Positions 8,914 to 17,169 of a DNA stretch of 64,000 bases are shown piece by piece. The notes beneath the pieces are model-generated. The model was not told the DNA's origin. It did no database searches and worked only from the letters and a program-made list of their open reading frames with translations. The stretch spans positions 38,417 through 102,416 of the forward strand of contig JWIT01000015.1 of NCBI GenBank assembly GCA_000949895.1, read 5' to 3'. The translations under genes were made by a program, and so were the position numbers. How positions within the stretch are numbered: the stretch's first letter is position 1; the number at the start of each line of letters is the position of its first letter. This DNA is from Agrobacterium arsenijevicii. GTDB lineage: Bacteria; Pseudomonadota; Alphaproteobacteria; Rhizobiales; Rhizobiaceae.

Positions 8914-9990
8914 ATGGCAAGCAGCATTACTCTGGAAAAAATCGTCAAGCGGTTCGGCGCTTTTCCGGTCGTGCACGGCATCGATCTCAAGATCGAGCCG
9001 GGCGAATTCACCGTTTTCGTCGGCCCCTCCGGTTGCGGCAAATCCACGCTTCTGCGCATGATCGCCGGGCTCGAGGAAATCTCCGAGGGAGACCTTCGCA
9101 TCGACGGCGAAAGGGTCAACGAGACCGCCGCCTCCAAGCGCGGCATCGCCATGGTCTTCCAGTCCTATGCGCTCTATCCGCATATGAGCGTTTACAAGAA
9201 CCTTGCCTTCGGGCTGGAAACGGCGGGTTACAAGAAGCCCGAAGTCGAGGCGCGGGTGCAGAAGGCCGCCGATATCCTGCAGATCGGCCCGCTGTTGCAG
9301 CGCAAGCCGAAGGCGCTTTCGGGCGGCCAGCGCCAGCGTGTCGCCATCGGCCGGGCGATCGTGCGCGAGCCGAAAATCTTCCTGTTCGACGAGCCGCTCT
9401 CCAACCTCGATGCGGAACTGCGCGTGCAGATGCGCGTCGAAATCGCCAAGCTGCACCAGACGCTCGGCAGCACCATGATCTATGTGACGCATGACCAGGT
9501 GGAAGCCATGACCATGGCCGACAAGATCGTGGTTTTGCGCGACGGTCGTATCATGCAGGTCGGTCGCCCGCTCGATCTCTACAACAATCCGGCCAACCAG
9601 TTCGTCGCCGGTTTCATCGGCTCGCCGAAGATGAACTTCCTCTCCGCGAAAGTGGCTTCAGGCGACAGCTCCAACCGCACAATCGAGGTTGCCGGCCAGC
9701 GTATCGTGCTGGAGAAGCCGGTTGCGGCTCAGGAGGGCGAACCGCTCACTTTTGGCGTGCGCCCGGAGCATGTGAACCCGCAGGCGCAATCGGCCTCGCT
9801 CGGCAACGCCGCGATTCAGCTCGTCGAACATCTCGGTGGCTCGACGGTGGTTTACACCAGCACCCCAGACGGCCAACCCGCCACCGTGCTACTGGACGGC
9901 CAGCGCCATATCCGCATCGGCGAGACCATCCCCTTTGCGTTCGATCTGGAGAAGACGCATCTGTTCGGGTCGGATGGGCGACGGATATAG
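8914..9990 (+). CDS. Sugar ABC transporter ATPase (UgpC/MalK type)
   Basis: The 358-residue ATPase has Walker [10 protein letters not shown], the signature LSGGQRQR, Walker [12 protein letters not shown] and the switch histidine in YVTHDQ. A C-terminal regulatory (TOBE-like) domain covers roughly residues 240-358. GGGAGA lies upstream of the ATG. It is separated from the permeases by 88 bases with no obvious terminator, so it is probably co-transcribed. As an MalK-type subunit it could also serve other CUT1 transporters. No further plus-strand gene follows before the convergent DUF2442 gene. Confidence 0.93.
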   Translation: MASSITLEKIVKRFGAFPVVHGIDLKIEPGEFTVFVGPSGCGKSTLLRMIAGLEEISEGDLRIDGERVNETAASKRGIAMVFQSYALYPHMSVYKNLAFGLETAGYKKPEVEARVQKAADILQIGPLLQRKPKALSGGQRQRVAIGRAIVREPKIFLFDEPLSNLDAELRVQMRVEIAKLHQTLGSTMIYVTHDQVEAMTMADKIVVLRDGRIMQVGRPLDLYNNPANQFVAGFIGSPKMNFLSAKVASGDSSNRTIEVAGQRIVLEKPVAAQEGEPLTFGVRPEHVNPQAQSASLGNAAIQLVEHLGGSTVVYTSTPDGQPATVLLDGQRHIRIGETIPFAFDLEKTHLFGSDGRRI

Positions 9991-10032
9991 CTTGCTGCCC
10001 GACGCAGTTTCGTGAACCCGAAGCGGATTGCC

Positions 10033-10512
10033 CTAAGCGGCGTGTTTTGGGCGTCCGGGCCGGCGGGGGCGGAAATGCGCATGCATCAAAAGCGGGTCGC
10101 GCTGGGTGGCCCGCAACAGCATCTTGGCTGCGTGACTTACCGGTGCGCCCGCACGGTAGTTGTTCCACGTCCGTAAAGTGACACCGAGAAAATCCGCCGC
10201 CTCATTGTTGGAAAGGCCGATTTCTTCCTGCCATTTACGCAAGTCCTCGACATCGAAATCCCGCTGGTCCTCGGCGATCTGGTAAAGATGATAGGCATCA
10301 ATCGCCAAGTCGTCGCCGTTCCATTCCACGCTTGCACCATAATCGGTGATCGTCGCGGTCTTCCAGATATCGGCTGAACGGAGCGGAGTGAGCAATTCTC
10401 CTCCGGTCGCTATCCATCCGGTCAGATCGGCAGTTGATTGGCTGCCATCCGCCCAGTCGATGGTAAGCAGGCTGGGCAGGTTGGGCAAGATGGCTTTGAT
10501 GCGTGGTGTCAT
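10033..10512 (-). CDS. DUF2442 protein with C-terminal helix-turn-helix (antitoxin-like)
   Basis: From the ATG at 10512 the protein has 159 residues. The first about 80 residues (IKAILPNLPSLLTIDWADGS onward) match the DUF2442 pattern. The C-terminal half holds a helix-turn-helix (LSNNEAADFLGVTLRTWNNY), followed by a basic tail (RPRRPGRPKHAA). The start overlaps the stop of the DUF4160 gene by four bases (ATGA), so the two are coupled. A DNA-binding second gene behind a small first gene is the usual layout of autoregulated toxin-antitoxin modules. The role is inferred only from that layout. Confidence 0.8.
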   Translation of the reverse strand: MTPRIKAILPNLPSLLTIDWADGSQSTADLTGWIATGGELLTPLRSADIWKTATITDYGASVEWNGDDLAIDAYHLYQIAEDQRDFDVEDLRKWQEEIGLSNNEAADFLGVTLRTWNNYRAGAPVSHAAKMLLRATQRDPLLMHAHFRPRRPGRPKHAA

Positions 10513-10769
10513 GACTTGTTTCCCTTTTCTGCAATGGGAAAACGCGGGTTTGTGCGATTCCATTCATCGACAATCAGGACCGTGTTTGTTTTGGCCCATG
10601 ACAAAGCTTCGGCTTCCGCCCTGCGGGAGAGCTTGCCGCGCAGGATTTCCAGAGTTTCGATGTCGACAAGAGCATCAGCATCCGGTGTTATGATGTGAAA
10701 ATGCGGTGGCAAATGATCGTTTGCATACACACGTATGATGATGTTCCCGATCTGAATTAACTTGCCCAT
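10509..10769 (-). CDS. DUF4160 small protein (toxin-like partner)
   Basis: The 86-residue protein contains the DUF4160 hallmark PPHFHI followed by an acidic strand-rich core, and ends in a conserved-looking EWNRTNPRFP segment. DUF4160 and DUF2442 genes are, from memory, often neighbours and are suspected to form toxin-antitoxin-like pairs, but I know of no demonstrated activity for this type. It is the first gene of a two-gene transcript, with a candidate operator at 10786-10801. Confidence 0.8.
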   Translation of the reverse strand: MGKLIQIGNIIIRVYANDHLPPHFHIITPDADALVDIETLEILRGKLSRRAEAEALSWAKTNTVLIVDEWNRTNPRFPIAEKGNKS

Positions 10770-10785
10770 GCAGCACCCACAACAT

Positions 10786-10801
10786 CACTTGTAATGTAGT
10801 G
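10786..10801. promoter_or_regulatory. Candidate operator of the DUF4160/DUF2442 module
   Basis: CACT-N8-AGTG (CACTTGTAATGTAGTG) lies 17 bases upstream of the DUF4160 start, in an AT-richer stretch. A second CACT-ATGTAA element follows at about 10811. This fits autorepression by the HTH protein, but the repeat arms are only four bases long. Confidence 0.3.
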
Positions 10802-10870
10802 CATAATTTTCACTATGTAAAGCAACGGTATGAAGCATATTTCTGGCAAGCGGCGGGGCGTAGACGGGTG

Positions 10871-11647
10871 TTATGATCCGCAAAGAACGTTCCCGAGCGT
10901 CACCGCATCTTCCGCGAACTGACCGACGTCGTCACCCTTGACGAATTCCAGCATCGCATAAGCCGGTTTCGTCCAGTCGCTCTCCGGCAAGGCCTCAATG
11001 CAGGCCCGCCAGTAGTCCGCGCGCTCGTGAAGTGGCAGGCGGCTGGCATCATTGAGCCATGCGAAGACGTGCAGGTGGCAGATGCGCGAGCCGAGCGCGG
11101 ATATTTCCGCAAGTGCGTCGTTCAGCGGCAGGCCGGGGGCGGGTTGCCAGTAAAAATAGAGGTTGGGCATCGGCAAGTCCTGCATGAGTTGCAGGGCCGA
11201 GGGCAGGATGTCCGTCAGCGAGTTGGGGTGATATTCGAGCCCGATGGTCATGCCATAGTCGTCCGCACGCCGGGCGATCTTCGCCAGCGCATCGGTTGCC
11301 GTGCGGCGTTCTTCCGGTGAATAATCGACGGAGGGCCGTTTGCGGCTACCCGGCCAGATGCGGATATGGCCGGTGCCGAGCGCCTTTGCGGTTTCCAGTA
11401 CGGCGGTCACATCATCCGGGGTAAAATCCGGTGCGAAGATGTAGGATCCGTAGGAGGAAACCGTGAGGCCTGCTTTTGCCGTCCGCTCGCCCACATCCCG
11501 TGCATTTTCGAGATCGCCTGGTGGCACATGAATGTCGCCGCCCCATTCGATCCCCTTGATGCCGTTTGCGGCGGCAAGGTCGATGACCGCCTGCGGTGTC
11601 ATCGAGCGGAAGGTGACGGAGCAGAGGCCCGGTTCGAAACGTCTCAT
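10871..11647 (-). CDS. Sugar phosphate isomerase/epimerase-type TIM-barrel protein
   Basis: The 258-residue protein is of the xylose-isomerase-like superfamily. Candidate metal ligands are Glu in GLEYHPN, His in CHLHVFAW and Glu in MLEFVKGD. It is the last gene of the LacI-DUF2264-dehydrogenase operon, and its start overlaps the preceding stop by four bases. It is not closely similar to the family member at 1459-2280. It probably isomerises or dehydrates a sugar or keto-uronate released by the DUF2264 protein. Confidence 0.88.
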   Translation of the reverse strand: MRRFEPGLCSVTFRSMTPQAVIDLAAANGIKGIEWGGDIHVPPGDLENARDVGERTAKAGLTVSSYGSYIFAPDFTPDDVTAVLETAKALGTGHIRIWPGSRKRPSVDYSPEERRTATDALAKIARRADDYGMTIGLEYHPNSLTDILPSALQLMQDLPMPNLYFYWQPAPGLPLNDALAEISALGSRICHLHVFAWLNDASRLPLHERADYWRACIEALPESDWTKPAYAMLEFVKGDDVGQFAEDAVTLGNVLCGS

Positions 11648-12660
11648 GCAATCAGTTCCAGATGTTCCACCCGCACCTGCTGTTCAAGCGGTGCTGCACG
11701 ACAGAACCGTTCGATCTCGGCAATCGCCATATCGCCGAGCCGGGCACGTTCAAGGCCGACGGCGCCGGCGATATGCGGTGTCAGGAACACGTTCGGCAAA
11801 TTGTAAAACGGCGAATCCTGCGGCGGCACTTCCGGGTCGGTCACGTCGATAACGGCTTCGATGCGCCCGGTTTTCAGTTCCGTCAAAAGAGCCTCTTCAT
11901 CCACCAGCGCGCCGCGCGCCGTATTGATCAGGGTCGCGCCGTCCTTCATCTGGGCCAGCGCATCCGCGCCAATCATGTGCCGGGTCTGTGGCAGGGATGG
12001 CGCATGCAGGGAAATGACGTCGCTCACCGCCATCAGCTCATCGAGCGATACAAGACGCACGCCGAGCTTTTGCGCTTCTGCCGTGCTTAGAAAAGGGTCG
12101 AAAAGGATGAGATCGAGATCGAAAGGCTGCAAAAGATTAATGACCCGGCGGCCGATGCGCGACGCTCCGACAATGCCGACCGTCAGGCCGAGATTGCCGA
12201 TAGCCTGAGATTTCAAGTGCTCGACATGTTCCCGGTCGCGATCCTTTTCATACATGCGCCGGAAGTCGAAAGTGCGTTTACCGGCAAGCAGGATCATCGC
12301 CAGCGTGAATTCTGCGACCGGCTGCGCATTGGCTTCCGCCGCGCTGCACACGGTGATGCCGCGTTCGAAAACCGCTTGCGAGAGGAAATATTTCACCGTG
12401 CCGGCGGCGTGGGAAATCAGCCGCAGATGCGGCATCAGTGCCAGTTCCCGCACGCCGATCTCGGGGCAGCCCCAGCCGGTCAGAAGAATATCGGTGCGTT
12501 CCAGCTGGTCTTTCACGGCCGGATCGTGAAAATCGCAGATCCGTCGGGCGTCAAGGATATCGACGCTTTGCGACAGCCGCTCAAAAGCCTGTGGTGTCAG
12601 CAGGTGCCGGGTCCGCTCCGGGTCCATGGCAAGGCTGAGGCGTGGAAGCGGGTTCCTCAT
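11644..12660 (-). CDS. D-2-hydroxyacid dehydrogenase-family protein
   Basis: The 338-residue protein has the NAD-binding turn GIVGASRIGRR and the catalytic trio of the D-isomer-specific 2-hydroxyacid dehydrogenases: Arg in NTARGALVDE, Glu in DVTDPEVPP and His in TPHIAGA. It interconverts a 2-keto acid (or glyoxylate/hydroxypyruvate-like compound) and a D-2-hydroxy acid with NAD(P)H. Four-base overlaps on both sides (with DUF2264 and the isomerase) show tight coupling, so it most likely acts in carbohydrate breakdown by that operon. The substrate is not predictable. Confidence 0.9.
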   Translation of the reverse strand: MRNPLPRLSLAMDPERTRHLLTPQAFERLSQSVDILDARRICDFHDPAVKDQLERTDILLTGWGCPEIGVRELALMPHLRLISHAAGTVKYFLSQAVFERGITVCSAAEANAQPVAEFTLAMILLAGKRTFDFRRMYEKDRDREHVEHLKSQAIGNLGLTVGIVGASRIGRRVINLLQPFDLDLILFDPFLSTAEAQKLGVRLVSLDELMAVSDVISLHAPSLPQTRHMIGADALAQMKDGATLINTARGALVDEEALLTELKTGRIEAVIDVTDPEVPPQDSPFYNLPNVFLTPHIAGAVGLERARLGDMAIAEIERFCRAAPLEQQVRVEHLELIA

Positions 12661-14534
12661 TGCGCTTCTCCCGTAGCCACCATGCTGCTGACCGAAACAC
12701 CGCTTTCCGCAAACAGGCGATCGAGCGCTTCCATGTCTGGAAGTGTGGGGATTGCCGCCAGTGCTTTTTCGCTTTCAGGCCCGGCCAACCCCACGAAGAC
12801 GGCGCTGGCGAGCAGGGTTTTGCCTGCCGGAATGTTACCCCGCAGTTGCGGCACGGTGGTTTTGGCATTGATGAGATTGGTGTTCGGCAACGCTTTCAGG
12901 GCCACGCCCTGGCGCGATATGTCGGAACCGAGATCGACGATTGCGGATATGTCGGTGCCGCAATCGGCTGTCGCCTTGCCGGTCGCTTCGCTTACCGTGT
13001 CGCGGTCGCCATCGTTGCGGTTGATCGCAAAGCCGCCTTCGGTGACGAAAAGAGGTCGGGCGGAGGTGATCCGGTGCAGCCGGATATGCCAGTCTCCGGC
13101 CGCAATCAGCGTCGTTTCGACTTTGACGTCAGGGAATGGTTTCCATCTTGCCCGCAGATTGTTGCCGGCCAGAAGAACGGTGCGGTTGGTTTCCCGCACC
13201 CGGTAATGCAACCCATCTTCGGAGAAGGCCAGCATATTGTCGAAACCATTGGTTTTGAAACCGCGTTCATCCACTTCCACGCCAAAAGCGTAACGGGAGG
13301 AATAGGCGAATTTGGCGTATTTCTCTGGACCGCCACGCATCGACAGGTTTTCCTGCCCGCTGGAAAGCGCGGTGACGTTGCCCTTCGCCCGCATCATCAC
13401 CATGCCGGGATGAACGAGCGGCCGCGGATTTTCGGATGTTTCGGGTAGCTTTTCTTCCGCCTGCCAGAAGGGGTGGTTTTCCGGAAGCGCGAGCGGCAGG
13501 AAGGCCTTGAAGGCCCAATAGGGCGAACCCGCCGAATTGTAACTTTCCGACATGGTCAGCTGCGGATAGGCGTAACCGATGGAAAGCACGCCGTCGCGGT
13601 CGGCAATCGGTTTGTTCGCCCACCAACGCAGGTGGCTGAGATACAGCCCCTTGATCTCGCCCCAGGGCAACGCTTCCTCATCCGCAAAGGCGAGGGCGGC
13701 CCAGAAGCCGCCGCAGGCGAAACGGTAGGTCATGGAGCGGCCGAAAGCCAGCGTACCGCCATCCTCATCGAACCAGCTTGCGAAATCGCCGGCGAACAGG
13801 CGGGCGCGTTCTCGGTAGCGTTCGGCGTGAGCATCTCCCGGTTTGCTGATTTTTGCGTAGATCAGGCCGTAAAAATGCATGGCGAAGGCGATGTAGTGGT
13901 CGATGCGGCGGTAATTGCCGTCGCGATACCAGCCGTCGGTGATGTAAAATCCGTCCAGTTCCTGCAGGAAGGTGTCGGTGAGGCTCCGGTCGAACTCGAT
14001 GCCGAGATGATCGAGCGCCGCGTCGACCATCACCCGGAAAAACTTCCAGTTATTGTTGGCATAGATGCGCTCGCGCGCTGCCAGAAGATAGCGGCGGACA
14101 TTTGCCTTCTGTGCTGCGGACAGGGGTTCCCACAGGTGTTGCGGTGCAAGCCGCAGCGCAAAACCGAGGGCGGCGAGTTCCACCAGCCGCTGGTCCTTCT
14201 GGCGCACATCGCCCCAATAATCGGGATGGGTGGGATTGGTGCCATTGGCGATGCCCTTTGCCAGAAGCGGCCAATGGGCGAATGTATCGCCGCTGAGTGC
14301 AAGCGGTGCAATGCCCCAGAGCGGGCGTGCAAACCCTTCCAGATCGGCCGCCGCCCGGTCAAAATGCGCGGCGGTGCCGCTCAACGTTACCCTTGCACCG
14401 CTCTCCGAAAAATAGGGAAGAAGCGGCGCAAAACTGTCGTCCAGCGCTCGTCTCACATCGGCGCGGGTTTTGAGCGGATTTCCGTGAAGCGGATTAAAAC
14501 GGGTCATCGGGTCATGGTTTGCCGCATCATGCAT
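12657..14534 (-). CDS. DUF2264 domain protein (likely carbohydrate-active)
   Basis: The protein has 625 residues from the ATG at 14534, which lies inside the end of the LacI gene; an ATG at 14507 is an alternative. The N-terminal about 350 residues fit DUF2264, whose members have an alpha/alpha-barrel fold like many glycoside hydrolases. Aromatic-rich motifs typical of such barrels are visible (GWYRDGNYRRIDHY; YAYPQLTMSESYNS). From memory, this family overlaps a CAZy family with beta-glucuronidase activity; I could not check that. No secretion signal is evident, so a cytoplasmic substrate such as an imported oligosaccharide is likely. Confidence 0.85.
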   Translation of the reverse strand: MHDAANHDPMTRFNPLHGNPLKTRADVRRALDDSFAPLLPYFSESGARVTLSGTAAHFDRAAADLEGFARPLWGIAPLALSGDTFAHWPLLAKGIANGTNPTHPDYWGDVRQKDQRLVELAALGFALRLAPQHLWEPLSAAQKANVRRYLLAARERIYANNNWKFFRVMVDAALDHLGIEFDRSLTDTFLQELDGFYITDGWYRDGNYRRIDHYIAFAMHFYGLIYAKISKPGDAHAERYRERARLFAGDFASWFDEDGGTLAFGRSMTYRFACGGFWAALAFADEEALPWGEIKGLYLSHLRWWANKPIADRDGVLSIGYAYPQLTMSESYNSAGSPYWAFKAFLPLALPENHPFWQAEEKLPETSENPRPLVHPGMVMMRAKGNVTALSSGQENLSMRGGPEKYAKFAYSSRYAFGVEVDERGFKTNGFDNMLAFSEDGLHYRVRETNRTVLLAGNNLRARWKPFPDVKVETTLIAAGDWHIRLHRITSARPLFVTEGGFAINRNDGDRDTVSEATGKATADCGTDISAIVDLGSDISRQGVALKALPNTNLINAKTTVPQLRGNIPAGKTLLASAVFVGLAGPESEKALAAIPTLPDMEALDRLFAESGVSVSSMVATGEAQ

Positions 14535-15591
14535 TGCGTGCCGCCTTTCCTGTCTTTTTCGCCTGGCCGGCGGTCTGTCCTTCCACCAGCTGCACACCCA
14601 GCTGAACCTGCCGGGCGTTGGCCGATGGCTCCGTCAGTCGGCGGCGCATCAGATCCACCGCCTCGCGGGCAATCTCGCGGCGATCCACCCGGATGGTGCT
14701 GAGCCGCGGAGTGGAAAGTTCGGCAAAGGGCAGGTCATCGAAACCGATGATGGAAAGATCGTCCGGCACGCCAAGGCCAAGCTCCTGCGCCGCACCCAGC
14801 GCGCCGAGCGCAATCGCATCATTCATGCAGAAAATGCCGGTCAGACCGGGATCTTTGGCCAGTAATTGGCGAACCGCATCACCTGCCTGCACGAAGCCGC
14901 TTTCCGCAGTAGAAAGCAGAAACTCCTGATAGGTGGCTCCCTCTTGCTCAAGGATCGTCTGCCGGAAGCCGCGCATGCGCTCGCGTATGGTGTGGCGGTG
15001 GTGCGGGCCGATATAGGCGACGTTGCGATGCCCGAGTTCAAGAAGCCGCCGCGCCGCCAGCGCGCCACCGTAGAAATTGGAAGGCGAGACGCAGTCCAGC
15101 GTCATCGACGGATCGGCGCTGTTTACCAAAACCGGCTGCAGCACCCCTTGTGTGATGCGGTGGATGATTTCTTCTTCCGGGTCGAGACCGATGGCGAGAA
15201 GGCCGTCTGCCTCACAAACCCGTTGGATCAGGACATCATCGACCTGCTTCTGGTGCAAAAGCCGGACATCGAGTTCGAAGCCTTCCGTCTGGGCAAGGCT
15301 GCGAAGCATGTCGAAAATATCATGATAAAACGCGCCGATATCGCCGGTTGCCCGTTCGGCTGACATGAGGGCGAGAATTTTCTTGCCCTCCAGCGCGACG
15401 CCGCCGGTCTGGCTGGCGACCGGCCGCAGCGGATAACCGAGTTCCGCCGCCACACCCAGAACCTTGGTCTGGATCGATGCGCTGATGCCTTTTTCCCCAG
15501 CGAGAACGCGCGAGACGGTGCTGATGGAAACCCCTGCACGCTGGGCGATATCCGACTGGCGCGGGCGGCTGATGTCGGGTGTATCGTTCAT
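14527..15591 (-). CDS. LacI-family transcriptional regulator
   Basis: The protein has 354 residues from the ATG at 15591, which has AGGAGACG just upstream; a longer frame to 15657 lacks such a site. The N-terminal LacI helix-turn-helix (QSDIAQRAGVSISTVSRVL) is followed by a periplasmic-binding-like sugar-sensing domain (YIGPHHRHTIRERMRGF; GIFCMNDAIALGALGA). It is the first gene of the operon with DUF2264 and is divergent from the orphan binding protein at 15703. It probably represses both from the intergenic TGCAA elements at 15606-15687. Confidence 0.92.
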   Translation of the reverse strand: MNDTPDISRPRQSDIAQRAGVSISTVSRVLAGEKGISASIQTKVLGVAAELGYPLRPVASQTGGVALEGKKILALMSAERATGDIGAFYHDIFDMLRSLAQTEGFELDVRLLHQKQVDDVLIQRVCEADGLLAIGLDPEEEIIHRITQGVLQPVLVNSADPSMTLDCVSPSNFYGGALAARRLLELGHRNVAYIGPHHRHTIRERMRGFRQTILEQEGATYQEFLLSTAESGFVQAGDAVRQLLAKDPGLTGIFCMNDAIALGALGAAQELGLGVPDDLSIIGFDDLPFAELSTPRLSTIRVDRREIAREAVDLMRRRLTEPSANARQVQLGVQLVEGQTAGQAKKTGKAARNA

Positions 15592-15605
15592 GTCGTCTCC
15601 TGCAC

Positions 15606-15687
15606 TTGCAAAAAAATCTGTTATGATGCAAATATTGCAAATAAAGAAAATTTGCAAGAATTTAAGTAATTAACGAAAATTTGCAAA
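15606..15687. promoter_or_regulatory. LacI operator region with repeated TTGCAA half-sites
   Basis: The divergent intergenic region carries TGCAA-ATA-TTGCA (15627-15639), a perfect 5-3-5 inverted repeat. Further TTGCAA copies lie at 15606, 15652 and 15681. The spacing lacks the central CG usual in LacI operators, so the precise site is uncertain. Confidence 0.5.
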
Positions 15688-15702
15688 ACGCGGGAGGAGC
15701 AG

Positions 15703-16995
15703 ATGCAAACTATCGACAGGCGCGGATTTATGGTGACGGCGGCGCTGGCCGGTCTTGGCGTCGCAGTGGGCGGTTTCCGGGCAGTGGCGGCCGAGACCCG
15801 GCTTCGCTGCGTATGGTGGGGATCAGCCGATCGCAGCCGGCGTACAAATGAGGTGATTGCCCTTTACCAGAAGGCTGATCCGCAAACGACGGTGAGCGGC
15901 GAGATGATCGCCGGTTCCGATTATTGGACCAAGCTTGCGACATCGATGGCGGGGCGTAATGTCGCCGATATCTTCCAGCTCGAGCCATCCACTATTGCCG
16001 ACTATTCCGGCCGTGGCGCCTGCATGGAGCTGGACCAGTTTGTCGGCTCGTCGCTTGATCTTTCCAACTTCGGCAAAAGCGAAGTCGATCTTTGCCGCAT
16101 CGATGGCAAGCTTTACGGTGTCGGTCTCGGGCTGAATTCCTTCTCGATGATGTATGATGCCGAGACGCTGAAGGAGGCTGGCGTCTCCGTGCCGAAGGAC
16201 CAGATCACCTGGAAGGCGCTGGCGGAACTGGCACGCGATTTCAAGAAGAACGCGCCGGCGCGTCGGAACTATTGGGCGGTGCCCTATGGTGCGCGGTATC
16301 ATTACGTCTTCGATGTCTGGCTGCGCCAGCGTGGCAAGCTGTTGTTTCAGGATGGCACCATCGGTTTCAACAAGGAAGATGCGAAGGAATGGTTCGCCTA
16401 TTGGGAGGATCTGCGCGAGAACAAGCTCTGCGTTTCCGCCGATATCCAGACGCGTGACGACAACACCATCGAGTCGAATGCGTTGACACTTGGCAACTCG
16501 GCCATCGGCTTTGCCTATTCCAACCAGCTCGTCGGCTACCAGCAGCTCAACAAGAAAACGCTGTCCATCGGCATGCTGCCGGGCGAGGGGCCAGGCAAGC
16601 CTACTGGGCATTATTACCGGCCGGGCCTCATCTGGTCGATTTCGTCCACTTCCACCAATCCGGAAGCGGCGGCGAAATTCATCAACTTCTTCGTCAACAA
16701 TGAGGACGCTGGCAAGGTTCTCGGCGTTGAGCGTGGCGTGCCGCCGGCGAAGAAGGTACGCGAAGCGGTGTTACCGAGCCTTAACGAAACCGAACGCAAG
16801 ACGGTGGAATACATCGAAAGCCTGTCCGGCAAGACCGATGCCTATCCGGCTCCGGCCCCCATCGGCGCCAACGAGTTCGACCGCGGCGTGATGCGCCCGA
16901 TCGCCGACTCGCTCGCCTTCGGCCGCGCCACGGTGGACGAAGCGGCGCAGAACCTTGTCGATACCGGCACCCGCACGCTGCGCAAGCGCGGGTAA
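15703..16995 (+). CDS. Orphan extracellular sugar-binding protein
   Basis: The 430-residue periplasmic protein starts at an ATG preceded by GGGAGGAG. It has a twin-arginine signal (DRRGFMVTAA) and an AVAAE cleavage region. It is a close relative of the 5708-6997 binding protein across its length (WWGS, SDYW, AGRN, DGKLYG, LGVERGVPP). No permease or ATPase follows; the next gene is a regulator. It may deliver its ligand to the 7004-9990 transporter or to the 19741-23942 one. It is probably controlled by the divergent LacI protein. Confidence 0.9.
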   Translation: MQTIDRRGFMVTAALAGLGVAVGGFRAVAAETRLRCVWWGSADRSRRTNEVIALYQKADPQTTVSGEMIAGSDYWTKLATSMAGRNVADIFQLEPSTIADYSGRGACMELDQFVGSSLDLSNFGKSEVDLCRIDGKLYGVGLGLNSFSMMYDAETLKEAGVSVPKDQITWKALAELARDFKKNAPARRNYWAVPYGARYHYVFDVWLRQRGKLLFQDGTIGFNKEDAKEWFAYWEDLRENKLCVSADIQTRDDNTIESNALTLGNSAIGFAYSNQLVGYQQLNKKTLSIGMLPGEGPGKPTGHYYRPGLIWSISSTSTNPEAAAKFINFFVNNEDAGKVLGVERGVPPAKKVREAVLPSLNETERKTVEYIESLSGKTDAYPAPAPIGANEFDRGVMRPIADSLAFGRATVDEAAQNLVDTGTRTLRKRG

Positions 16996-17005
16996 TAACG
17001 AAAAT

Positions 17006-17045
17006 GGGCAGCGCAATGTGGTGTGAAAGCCGCATGGCGCTGCCC
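17006..17045 (+). terminator. Candidate terminator hairpin after the orphan binding protein
   Basis: GGGCAGCGC (17006-17014) pairs perfectly with GCGCTGCCC (17037-17045) across a 22-base loop. No T-tract follows, so it may be a processing or attenuation hairpin instead of a full terminator. Confidence 0.4.
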
Positions 17046-17101
17046 CCAATTCACAATCATTCCTTGCGTGCCGGGCTTCAAATATATTGGCACGATAAAC
17101 A

Positions 17102-17115
17102 ATGCTGGACAGCAT
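17102..17115. promoter_or_regulatory. Perfect inverted repeat upstream of the ArsR-type regulator
   Basis: ATGCTG-GA-CAGCAT is a perfect 6-2-6 palindrome in an AT-rich stretch 55 bases before the regulator's start. It is a candidate operator for autoregulation. It does not match the TATGAA-N6-TTCATA site at 18165, so a different protein could bind. Confidence 0.35.
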
Positions 17116-17169
17116 AAATTATTTAAGCCAGAAATTCTGATCTACATCGGTAAATCTGAAGATCAGACA

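Noticed and set aside
17080..17110. TTGGCACGATAAACAATGCT as a sigma-54 promoter for the ArsR-type gene.
   Set aside because: The spacing between GG and GC is 13 bases, not the required 10.
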